From Methylomonas koyamae (GTDB lineage Bacteria; Pseudomonadota; Gammaproteobacteria; Methylococcales; Methylomonadaceae): DNA of 64,000 bases. Location: contig NZ_PPPU01000052.1 in NCBI RefSeq assembly GCF_006483455.1, forward strand, positions 1 through 64,000, written 5' to 3'. The position numbers were made by a program, and so were the translations under genes. Below the pieces are notes generated by a model. That model was not told the origin of the DNA. It saw only the letters and a list, made by a program, of their open reading frames with translations, and searched no databases. The stretch's first letter is position 1; each line of letters begins with the position of its first letter. Of this stretch, positions 55,202-63,039 are shown in pieces.

Positions 55202-56047
55202 ATGCTCGACGCCACCTGGTTCAGCGAAGCGCAAGAGCCGTCAGGCTCCGCCTTTTCATTAAAAATCAAACGCAAATTGCACGAAGAGCAGTCGGAGTTT
55301 CAGTTTCTGGAAATCTACGAGACCGAACAATTCGGCAATTTGATGGTGATTGACGGTTGCACCATGGTTTCGACCCGGGACAATTTCTTCTACCATGAGA
55401 TGATGAGCCACCCGGTATTGTTTACCCACCCTGCCCCCAAAAACGTACTGATCATCGGCGGCGGCGACTGCGGTACGCTCCGCGAAGTGCTGAAACATCC
55501 AGACGTCGAAAAAGCCGTGCAGATCGACATCGACGAACGCGTCACCCGCTTGTCCGAAATTTATTTCCCGGAATTGTGCGAGTCCAACCACGATCCACGG
55601 GCCGAGCTGAAATTCATCGACGGCATCAAATGGGTGAAGGATGCAGCGCCTAACAGCGTGGACATCATCATCGTCGACAGCACCGATCCGGTAGGACCGG
55701 CGGCGGGCTTGTTCTGCGCCGACTTTTACAAGGACTGCTTCAGAGCCTTGACCGAAAACGGCATCGTCGTCCAACAAAGCGAATCGGCTTTGCTGCACAT
55801 GCACATCCTGCGGGAAATGCGCGACGAGATGCGGGCCGGCGGTTTTAACCATTACCAGACCGTGTTCTTCCCGCAATGCATCTATCCATCCGGCTGGTGG
55901 AGCGCAACCATGGCAGGCAAGAACGCCTTCGCCGCGTTCCGAGAACAGGATGCAATCAATAAAAGTTTCGACACTGTGTACTACAACAGCGATATCCACA
56001 AAGCCAGTCTGGCGATGCCGGAGTTTTTCAAAAAGGCTTTTGCATAA
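55202..56047 (+). CDS. speE: Spermidine synthase
   Basis: Transfers an aminopropyl group from decarboxylated SAM to putrescine. The 281 residues contain the N-terminal beta-strand domain, the nucleotide loop IIGGGDCGTLREVLKH (about 83-98), QIDIDERV, the catalytic region VDSTDPVGPAAGLF (about 159-172) and QCIYPSGWWSA. Full length and motifs. Divergent from speA. Confidence 0.96.
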   Translation: MLDATWFSEAQEPSGSAFSLKIKRKLHEEQSEFQFLEIYETEQFGNLMVIDGCTMVSTRDNFFYHEMMSHPVLFTHPAPKNVLIIGGGDCGTLREVLKHPDVEKAVQIDIDERVTRLSEIYFPELCESNHDPRAELKFIDGIKWVKDAAPNSVDIIIVDSTDPVGPAAGLFCADFYKDCFRALTENGIVVQQSESALLHMHILREMRDEMRAGGFNHYQTVFFPQCIYPSGWWSATMAGKNAFAAFREQDAINKSFDTVYYNSDIHKASLAMPEFFKKAFA

Positions 56048-56225
56048 GGCCTTGCCTTGTTGCCGCGGAACAGCCCTGCGGCAACAGCCGATTTAAAAGC
56101 TCGCGGCTTGCGAGCAATCGGCCTATCTGCGACACTGGGCGCCGTATCAGCAGATCACGAATATTGACCATGCAAAACCGTTTTTGGCCGGCCTCCGCTA
56201 CCCGCTGCAACCGATTGGGCCAAGC

Positions 56226-57194
56226 ATGGAATTTTCGCCAATCGACGTTACCGGCCGCGGCGCCACCCCGCCGAATCAGGCAATGACCGCCCCTCCCGAT
56301 CCCACACTAAACGCATTTTCGAATACGCTGACCGGCAAGCCCACCCAAACCGGCCGCGACGGCGCGGATTTGCAGCCTTACTTGGTGGTGCTGTCCGGCA
56401 GAGACCAAGGCAAACAATTCCCGCTGATGGCCACCCGGCACGTTCTGGGCCGCGAGCTTAGCGCAGATATCGCGATCGCCGACCCGAAAATATCGCGCCG
56501 CCATTGCCTGCTTTCGCTAGACGGCAGACAGGTGCATCTGGAAGACCTTAACTCCACCAACGGCACCTTCGTCAACAACCGACGCATTACCCGCCATCTC
56601 GTGCAACTACTGGATCGAATCCGCATCGGCGACACTTACCTGAAAATCGATTACAAGTTACCGAACGAAGCGCTGTCGGAACAGGCGCTTTACGAAGCGG
56701 CCAACATCGATTCGATGACCCAGGTCTTGAACCGAAACGCTTTTATTTCCCGGGCCCAGCAGGAGTTTTCGTACTGCAAACGCAACCGGAGCCGGTTGAC
56801 GGTGATGATGTGCGACGCCGACCACTTCAAACTGACCAACGACAACTACGGCCATCTGGCCGGGGATCAGGTTCTACGCGATCTGGCGAAGATCCTGCAA
56901 GCGGAAATGCGCCGCGAAGATCTGCTAGCACGTTACGGCGGCGAGGAATTCATTATGCTGCTGCGGGAAATTTCCGCCGAAGCCGCGGTTGCTCTGGCGG
57001 AACGCATTCGAGTAACCGTGCTGCAACACTGCTTCCGCTACCAGAATTTCACGATCCCATCGACGCTGTCTATTGGCCTGTGTACCCGCCGGATCGATGG
57101 CACTATGGCGCTGGACGACATCATCCGCACCGCCGACGACGCCTTGTATCTCGCCAAAAAAAACGGCCGTAACCGGGTGGAAATCGGCCCGTGA
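56226..57194 (+). CDS. FHA-GGDEF diguanylate cyclase
   Basis: A 322-residue cytoplasmic signalling protein. An FHA phosphopeptide-binding domain (about 55-130) shows RHVLGRELSADI, SRRHCLL and LNSTNGTFVNNRRI. The GGDEF domain (about 155-322) has an intact GGEEF active site, and RRED five residues upstream forms the RxxD inhibitory site for c-di-GMP feedback, so it should be an active, product-inhibited cyclase. There is no membrane segment. Start uncertain: ATG at 56226 chosen over TTG at 56184; neither has a strong ribosome site. Confidence 0.9.
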   Translation: MEFSPIDVTGRGATPPNQAMTAPPDPTLNAFSNTLTGKPTQTGRDGADLQPYLVVLSGRDQGKQFPLMATRHVLGRELSADIAIADPKISRRHCLLSLDGRQVHLEDLNSTNGTFVNNRRITRHLVQLLDRIRIGDTYLKIDYKLPNEALSEQALYEAANIDSMTQVLNRNAFISRAQQEFSYCKRNRSRLTVMMCDADHFKLTNDNYGHLAGDQVLRDLAKILQAEMRREDLLARYGGEEFIMLLREISAEAAVALAERIRVTVLQHCFRYQNFTIPSTLSIGLCTRRIDGTMALDDIIRTADDALYLAKKNGRNRVEIGP

Positions 57195-57410
57195 CCCGCA
57201 ACCAGTCCGCCCCTGCCCGAGCCGGCACCGCTCACTCCTTCAAAAAACGGCTTCGATCAGCCGCCGCAACCCGGCCAAACCGCCGCTCTTGAGGTTTGCA
57301 ATTGTGCCCGGCATGGGTTAGTGTCTGAACGCCAATGTGTTCGGCATTCTACTGCTATGCTTATAGATGCTAACCGGAATCATCATTGCAACACCATGGG
57401 AGATACTACA

Positions 57411-57818
57411 ATGAAAAAAAACAAATTTGTCATCACCTGCCTCCTGACCGGCATGTTGCTGGCGCCGGCGGTCAATGCCGACGGCCATCAAAGCTACTTG
57501 TCCGGTTTCACCAGCAAAGTCAGCCAGGGCTTTTTTAATATGGCCGGCGGTATCCTCGAATTACCCAAAAATATCGTCAACATCAGCAGCGAACAAAACA
57601 TCCTGCTGGGGATGAGTTGGGGTTTGCTGCGCGGCGTAGCCCATACGGTTGACCGTACCTTGATCGGCGCGGTGGAATTTATCAGCGCCCCTATCCCTAG
57701 CGACGAGTTTATTTCCCCGGCTTACCCTTGGGAGCGGTTTAGCGAGGATACCCGCTACTTCGGTCTGCATTTGCCCGGCTACTGGACCCATTACGGTCCG
57801 CTGGACGACGGCGAATAA
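57411..57818 (+). CDS. TIGR04073-like exosortase-associated secreted protein
   Basis: A 135-residue protein with a signal peptide (about 1-24, cleavage after VNA) and the stretches GFFNMAGGILELPKNIVN (about 42-59) and GLLRGVAHTVDRTLIGAVEFI (about 74-94). This matches my memory of the TIGR04073 family, small proteins found in organisms with exosortase/PEP-CTERM systems. The ATG has GGGAGA upstream; a longer frame to 57321 lacks sense. A PEP-CTERM protein is encoded 1.4 kb away. Function unknown. Confidence 0.75.
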   Translation: MKKNKFVITCLLTGMLLAPAVNADGHQSYLSGFTSKVSQGFFNMAGGILELPKNIVNISSEQNILLGMSWGLLRGVAHTVDRTLIGAVEFISAPIPSDEFISPAYPWERFSEDTRYFGLHLPGYWTHYGPLDDGE

Positions 57819-57851
57819 GCTAAGCGCTACGAGTTTAAGGAGAATACAACC

Positions 57852-58547
57852 ATGAAAAAACAATACATATATCTGCCTGCCGCGGCCATCGCCTTAACGC
57901 TGAGCGCTTGCAGCACGCCCAAGCAAGACACTTCCGCCCTGAAAGCTGAAATCGATGCGGCCATGGCCGGTCACTACGGCCAATCCATATTGCACGAGGA
58001 ATTGGCGGAAGAAAACCTGGAAACCGCCAACGAGATTCTGGAACACTGGGAAAAGGGCTACTACTGGAATATCGACGAGAAACAAGCCGCGTTGGAAGCC
58101 GCTCATGCCGCAGCCCAGCATCGGTTGGAGTCCGAAAAAGAAATGTGTGCGTGGCTGACAGAGGTGCATTCACATAACCATCATCACGTGGAAACCATTC
58201 ATGAAACCGTGGCCTATTTCAAAACCGGTAGCCACGTGCCGTTCAAAACCAAGGAAGACACCATCAGCCATATCGGCCACTTTTTACACGACCACCCCGA
58301 TGCCACAGCGACTGTCACCGCATCTACCGACACCGTGGGTAAACCGGCCGCTAACCAAGCGTTATCGGAAAGAAGGGCCAAAACCGTTAGCGAAATGTTG
58401 ATTAGCAATGGCGCCAGAGCCACGCAATTGATCGTCAAAGCGATCGGCGAAGCGGGCGGCCCCGATAACACGGCGGACCAAAAGCACCGCGTCGCCGTGG
58501 TTATTTCGGCGCATCCTGATTATATCGACTGCCCTAAACTGAAATAA
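57852..58547 (+). CDS. OmpA-like outer-membrane lipoprotein
   Basis: A 231-residue lipoprotein: signal peptide with lipobox LTLSAC (about 15-20), a helical middle region (about 28-105) rich in Ala, Glu and His (HSHNHHHVETIHE) and a C-terminal OmpA-like domain (about 110-222) with ATVTASTDTVGKPAANQALSERRAKTV, where the usual peptidoglycan-binding D and R are recognisable. It would bind peptidoglycan from the outer membrane. AAGGAG precedes the ATG; it lies 33 bp after the TIGR04073-like gene. Confidence 0.82.
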   Translation: MKKQYIYLPAAAIALTLSACSTPKQDTSALKAEIDAAMAGHYGQSILHEELAEENLETANEILEHWEKGYYWNIDEKQAALEAAHAAAQHRLESEKEMCAWLTEVHSHNHHHVETIHETVAYFKTGSHVPFKTKEDTISHIGHFLHDHPDATATVTASTDTVGKPAANQALSERRAKTVSEMLISNGARATQLIVKAIGEAGGPDNTADQKHRVAVVISAHPDYIDCPKLK

Positions 58548-58560
58548 CCCGCCAACCCGG

Positions 58561-58583
58561 CCCCGCCGTGTGGCACGGCGGGG
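58561..58583. terminator. Hairpin between convergent genes
   Basis: CCCCGCCGTG-TGG-CACGGCGGGG is a perfect 10-bp stem between the OmpA-like gene (plus) and the small lipoprotein (minus). No U tract follows, so intrinsic termination would be weak; it may be a barrier or mRNA-stabilising end. Confidence 0.5.
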
Positions 58584-58593
58584 CTGAATCTCG

Positions 58594-58797
58594 TCAAAAC
58601 TCATCAGCCTGTTTTTTCTGTCGCTCGGCACTGTCGAACACCTGCCTTTCCGCCTGTTTGGCCTGCTGCAAAGCTTCGGCGGCGTTTTGTTGCGACCTGC
58701 CATTGGCCGATATAGTGTCCGAGGTCGATTCCGACTGCGGACCACTGCAAGCCGCCAGACAAGCGCCAAAATACAACACCGACAACCTGGACTTCAT
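58594..58797 (-). CDS. Small hypothetical lipoprotein
   Basis: A 67-residue product with a signal peptide and lipobox ACLAAC (about 12-17), then a polar, Gln/Ala/Glu-rich tail likely to form a helix. No family recognised. The ATG overlaps the stop of the ComFB gene by 4 bp, so it is the second gene of a two-gene unit. The lipobox and coupling make it a probable real gene. Confidence 0.65.
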   Translation of the reverse strand: MKSRLSVLYFGACLAACSGPQSESTSDTISANGRSQQNAAEALQQAKQAERQVFDSAERQKKQADEF

Positions 58798-59075
58798 TCG
58801 GCCGATTCCCGATCGAGGCGCGGCCGGCTCAACACCTGTTGCATCGCTTGCTCGACAGCGGTTTCCACTGCGGCGACCATCTGCAAATAGTGCTCTTCGC
58901 TGACATTAATGCCTTTATCGATGGTATTGCGCACATAACACGGCGGCAATTTATTCAGTGCCAGACAAGCGACATCCTCTTGAAACGCCTGCCGGAAAGG
59001 CTCGTCAGATTGCTCGGCGAGTTTCCACAAGCGGTCGATGACCAACCGCTCATAGTAATTATTGATGTTCAGCAT
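58794..59075 (-). CDS. ComFB family protein
   Basis: A 93-residue protein from the ATG at 59075. NNYYERLVIDRLW (about 4-16), FQEDVACLALNKLPPCYVRN (about 31-50) and a C-terminal helix fit the ComFB (late competence) family. ComFB proteins in cyanobacteria and other phyla have been reported to bind cyclic di-nucleotides, including c-di-GMP; a GGDEF cyclase lies 1.6 kb away. Only two cysteines are present, so any metal site of the Cys-rich members is not conserved. It overlaps the small lipoprotein gene by 4 bp. Confidence 0.75.
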   Translation of the reverse strand: MLNINNYYERLVIDRLWKLAEQSDEPFRQAFQEDVACLALNKLPPCYVRNTIDKGINVSEEHYLQMVAAVETAVEQAMQQVLSRPRLDRESAE

Positions 59076-59186
59076 AATGGCCTCGTGGTCGGATGATCGG
59101 TAGCGGGATAAGCATAGCCGAGAATCCGCCGCCACGAAGCCGGCCGGGCCGCAACCGTCGACGCGGCTGCGGCCGGCGCCGCCAGG

Positions 59187-60020
59187 TTACGCTAGCAAGG
59201 CCTGCCGTTTCCGACCAAGCCCCAGCAGCCCGGCCAGAGCGGATCCCATCAACCAGACGCTTGCCGGCAAAGGTACCGCAGTCAATTGAAAATTCACGGG
59301 GAACGTGACCAAAGTAGTTGTTACCGAGCCGGAACCACTGTTCAATAACACACTACCAGCCCCCGGCAATTCGGTCTGCCCGCTGATGGTATCCGAAGCC
59401 GAGGCGGCAACCGCGGCGGAGAAATTCAACACATCGCCGTTATTGACGATCACCCCGACCGATAACACACCCTGCTTGCTGTCGGAAGTCAAACCCGGTT
59501 GCCAAGAATTGCCCAAGTTTAACGACTGCGCGGCATGGGACTGGTGGTTTTGCGAGCCGGACACGTTGGTCAGATCGAAACTGACGCTGGCACTGGCCGC
59601 GTTCGTACCGTAACAGTAGTAATCGTAGCAATTGTTGCCGTTGATCTGGGCGCTGAGCGAATAATTCGCCGACAGCATCAGAAAACCGCTGCCGGATATC
59701 GTGAAATTGGCGCTGCGTTGCGCCGAAGCCGAGCCGCTACCTTGGCTACTGCCGCCTACACCGGCACCGAACACATTACCCGAAGTGGAGGTATCGCTGC
59801 TCCAACGCAGCCAATCGCTGGTGTTGGAATTGGAATTACCCCCCAGTCCGCTCAGCGTGTAAGTCGGCGCGACGTCGCCCAAACCCACGGCCTTGATCGT
59901 AAGCGAACTCCAGTCGATCAATGCGGTAGCGTGGGTCGGCGAACTCCAGGCCGCACCGGCATTCATCGCCATTGCCAAACCGCCGAAAATTGCCAAAGAA
60001 GTTTTTGTTATGGTTCTCAT
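59187..60020 (-). CDS. PEP-CTERM domain protein
   Basis: A 277-residue exported protein with a signal peptide (cleavage near AWSSP), a Ser/Gly/Asn-rich beta-type body and a sorting tail VPLPASVWLMGSALAGLLGLGRKRQ. That tail is the VPLPA form of the PEP-CTERM signal: hydrophobic helix followed by a basic end, recognised by exosortase. A pair of cysteines sits in NNCYDYYCYGTN. The exosortase itself is not in the window. Body function is unknown, probably extracellular matrix. Confidence 0.85.
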   Translation of the reverse strand: MRTITKTSLAIFGGLAMAMNAGAAWSSPTHATALIDWSSLTIKAVGLGDVAPTYTLSGLGGNSNSNTSDWLRWSSDTSTSGNVFGAGVGGSSQGSGSASAQRSANFTISGSGFLMLSANYSLSAQINGNNCYDYYCYGTNAASASVSFDLTNVSGSQNHQSHAAQSLNLGNSWQPGLTSDSKQGVLSVGVIVNNGDVLNFSAAVAASASDTISGQTELPGAGSVLLNSGSGSVTTTLVTFPVNFQLTAVPLPASVWLMGSALAGLLGLGRKRQALLA

Positions 60021-60267
60021 AAATGACTAATCCTGTTCCATGTAAGTATTTTGAAAGCAAGCGAGCCACGATTTTCTCGTAGACTCAGTTGCCATAACGG
60101 CGACCTGAGATGAAAAGGCTTTAAAAAAACCGGGCCACTCAGACCGCGCGCAATTATCACGAAGTCAACTGAGAAATACTAGCCTGCGCGCTAAGCCGCC
60201 ATAATTCGATGGCAGAGTGCGGGAATTTCGGGATCAACTGTAACAACAGAATTTAGCGGCCTTGGCC

Positions 60268-61467
60268 TCATTCGGCGCGCAAGGCATCCAACGGATTCAA
60301 TCGCGCCGCTTTTATCGCCGGTGCCACTCCGGCTGCGGCGCCGATCGCCAACGACACTGCAAACGCCAGCGCGATGTAGTTCCAGGCCAGTTGCAACGGC
60401 AAAGCCGGCACCAGTAAGGCCACGAGTTTGACCGCACCTATGCCCAACGCCACGCCGCCCGCACCGCCGGCCAGACTCAGCAGCACCGCTTCCGAAAGGA
60501 ACAAACGGAACACTGCAGCGCGTTCGGCACCTATCGCCCGCAATAAGCCGATCTCCGATACTCGCTCCGAAACGGCAATGGTCATGATCGTCAATATCCC
60601 GACCGAGCCGACCAACAACGAGATTCCACCCAAGGCCGCCACCGCCAGAGTCAGCACACTCAACACGGAATCCATTTTCTCCAGCATTTGGTTCTGGGTC
60701 ACGATCGTAAAATCCTCCGCGCCGTGCCGAGCCAACATCCGCTGCCTGACGGCCTGCTCGACTCGCTCGACGCTGGCGTCCGCGCGATACAGCACGTCGA
60801 TTTCCATCAACCCCTGGCGATCGAACATCTCCATCGCTCTGGCGCTCGGAATGAACACCGTATCGTCCAGATCGAAGCCTAGCATCTGGCCCTTGCTGCG
60901 CATCACGCCAATCACCCGAAACCGATCGCTGCCGATACGGATGCGCTGCCCCAACGGGCTGGCGCCGCCGAACAACTCCTGCCGCACCTTGCTGCCGAGA
61001 ACGGCGAACGGTCTGGCGTTGTCGGCACCTTCATCGGGTAAAAAACGGCCGATATCGACGCCAATTCGCCACACCTGCGGCAATGCCGCACCGACGCCGA
61101 ACACATTGCTGCGCCGTTGTTTATCGCCGGCCTCGACCCTGGCATTACCCTGTACCAGCGGCATCGCCGCCAACACGGATTCGACCGCGCCCAAACTTTC
61201 GGCATCGGCCGCCGTCAGGGGTCTCACCGTACTGATGGTGGCGCCGGATAAACCGAAGGTGGTGGTCTTGCCGGGATAAACCGCCAATAAATGGGTGCCG
61301 AACTGGGTGAACTCGCCTAAGACGAAGCCGTGGACGCCGCGGCCGATCGAGGTCAAGATCACCACCGCGGCAATACCGATGATCAGCCCCAACGCCGTCA
61401 GCAACGAGCGCTGCCTGTGGCTGCTGATGCTGCCGAGCGCGAGTTTGAACAAATCCTGCCAGGCCAT
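60268..61467 (-). CDS. MacB-type ABC transporter permease
   Basis: A 399-residue permease: N-terminal transmembrane helix (SLLTALGLIIGIAAVVILTSIG, about 21-42), a MacB periplasmic core domain (about 55-245) and a C-terminal FtsX domain with three helices (about 275-390). It lies 3 bp after the related permease gene, so the two form a tandem, probably a heterodimer. No ATP-binding subunit is adjacent. Substrate not deducible. Confidence 0.87.
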   Translation of the reverse strand: MAWQDLFKLALGSISSHRQRSLLTALGLIIGIAAVVILTSIGRGVHGFVLGEFTQFGTHLLAVYPGKTTTFGLSGATISTVRPLTAADAESLGAVESVLAAMPLVQGNARVEAGDKQRRSNVFGVGAALPQVWRIGVDIGRFLPDEGADNARPFAVLGSKVRQELFGGASPLGQRIRIGSDRFRVIGVMRSKGQMLGFDLDDTVFIPSARAMEMFDRQGLMEIDVLYRADASVERVEQAVRQRMLARHGAEDFTIVTQNQMLEKMDSVLSVLTLAVAALGGISLLVGSVGILTIMTIAVSERVSEIGLLRAIGAERAAVFRLFLSEAVLLSLAGGAGGVALGIGAVKLVALLVPALPLQLAWNYIALAFAVSLAIGAAAGVAPAIKAARLNPLDALRAE

Positions 61468-61470
61468 CGC

Positions 61471-62676
61471 TCAGCGCCTACTCAATGCCGCAACCGGTTC
61501 GAGGGCCGCCGCCTTGCGGGCCGGCATCACGCCGAACACCAGCCCCGTTACCAGCGCTACCGCCAGTGCCGCCAACATGGCCCACGCCGGCAAGGCCACC
61601 GGAAAGTTCGGAAACCACCATTGCAGTGCCGCGAGGCCGACCCTTCCCAGCAAAACGCCGCACAACGCCCCAGCCAACGACAGTAATGCGGCCTCGCACA
61701 GGAACCAGCGCAACAATTGGCCGCGGGTCGCACCCAAGGCCTTCAGCAAGCCGATTTCGGCGGTGCGCTGACTGACGCTGACCAGCATCACGTTCATGAC
61801 CAACACCCCGGCCACCGCCAAGCTGACTGCGGCAATCCCGGCCACGGTCAAGGTCAATGCCGTCAGGATTTTGTCGAAGGTATTGACCACGCTGTCCTGG
61901 GTGATGATGGTCACGTCATCTTCTCCTTCGTGGCGTAATCTGATGATCGCCCGCACCTCGTCGACCGCTTTATGCATTGCCGCTTCGGTGTGCGCTTCGA
62001 TCAATATCCGAAACAGCGAATGACTATCGAATAAGGCCTGCGCCGATGCCACCGGCACAATCACCAATTCGTCGAATCCGGTACCGATCGACTGGCCTTC
62101 CTTAGCCAACACGCCGACGACCCGGAAGCGACGGTCGTTGATGCGCAGCCATTCCCCCACGGCTTTACGCCGGGCAAATAACTCGTCGGCGATTTTTTTG
62201 CCGATCACGCAAACCGGCATTTCCTTATCCGCTTCGGCCTCCGGCAAAAATACGCCTTGGGCCATCGTCAAGTGCCTTACCCGCAACAAAGAATGGGTCG
62301 AACCCATGATATTGGTTTCCCGTTCCAATCCCGCCACCGACACCGGCGCCGCACCGATGCTGACCGGCGCGATCGCGGCAACTTGCCGGCTGCGGAACAA
62401 GGCCGCGGCGTCGTCCAGCGTCAAATCGCGCGGCGTTTCGCCGAACAGCGGCGGGTGGCCGCCGGTGGTCTCGTTGCGTCCGGGCAATACGATGACCAGA
62501 TGCGTACCCAACGATTCGAACTCATGCACCACATAACGCCGGGCGCTGTCGCCCAACGCGGTCAGTACGTTGACCGACGCTACGCCGATACTCATCGCCA
62601 GAATAATCAGTACGGCGCGCATCGGTTGGGTGCGGATGGCTTTGACAGCCTGAATCAGTAAATCTCGCTGCAGCAT
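61471..62676 (-). CDS. MacB-type ABC transporter permease, paralogue
   Basis: A 401-residue permease of the same layout: helix 1 (AVLIILAMSIGVASVNVLTALG, about 20-41), periplasmic core (about 50-245) with ETNIMGSTHSLLRVR, and a C-terminal FtsX domain. It belongs to a different branch from its downstream neighbour, judged from sequence. Start chosen at the ATG 62676; a TTG at 62715 is possible. The upstream side is a gap of 363 bp to the divergent AraC gene, and no ATPase or membrane-fusion protein is in the window. Confidence 0.85.
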   Translation of the reverse strand: MLQRDLLIQAVKAIRTQPMRAVLIILAMSIGVASVNVLTALGDSARRYVVHEFESLGTHLVIVLPGRNETTGGHPPLFGETPRDLTLDDAAALFRSRQVAAIAPVSIGAAPVSVAGLERETNIMGSTHSLLRVRHLTMAQGVFLPEAEADKEMPVCVIGKKIADELFARRKAVGEWLRINDRRFRVVGVLAKEGQSIGTGFDELVIVPVASAQALFDSHSLFRILIEAHTEAAMHKAVDEVRAIIRLRHEGEDDVTIITQDSVVNTFDKILTALTLTVAGIAAVSLAVAGVLVMNVMLVSVSQRTAEIGLLKALGATRGQLLRWFLCEAALLSLAGALCGVLLGRVGLAALQWWFPNFPVALPAWAMLAALAVALVTGLVFGVMPARKAAALEPVAALSRR

Positions 62677-63039
62677 GACTTTTGCCGATACGGTGTTGGC
62701 GACAGTGTACCTCAAGCCGGATTTGCCGCATGTCGCAAAACGCCGGCAGATTGCCGCGGAGAACGGCTGACGACTTGGCCTGGCAAAGACGCCCGCTGGG
62801 GCCGGAATGGCGGATTGGTCTGATCCGCAATCGCCGCCAACCTTTGGTTACAACCTTCAACATCTTTTCGAAAAAACCCTACGGGAAATTATTAAATCTC
62901 CCTGCAAAAATAATTTGATCGGCGGCAGATAAACCGGCAAGCCGAGTAATTTTTTATGGTATAAAAATTTGCTGTCACAATTCGCAATAAAATTACCGAA
63001 AACCACGCCAAATAACACAGTTTAATAAGGGCCGATATT
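62677..63039. other. Divergent intergenic region
   Basis: About 360 bp between the permease and AraC genes. GC-rich on the left, AT-rich from about 62870. It contains an extended -10 (62957-62965) for the AraC gene and an AAGGG ribosome site at 63026-63030. A 78-codon frame on the plus strand (62682-62918) lacks a ribosome site and is judged spurious. Confidence 0.6.
62957..62965 (+). promoter_or_regulatory. Extended -10 promoter of the AraC gene
   Basis: TGGTATAAA fits the extended -10 form (TGnTATAAT). No -35 was seen at 17 nt, as is usual for this class. Located 75 bp before the ATG. Confidence 0.45.

Noticed and set aside
62682-62918. 78-codon frame upstream of the AraC gene
   Set aside because: No ribosome site, Arg-rich random composition, and part of it lies over the permease start region.
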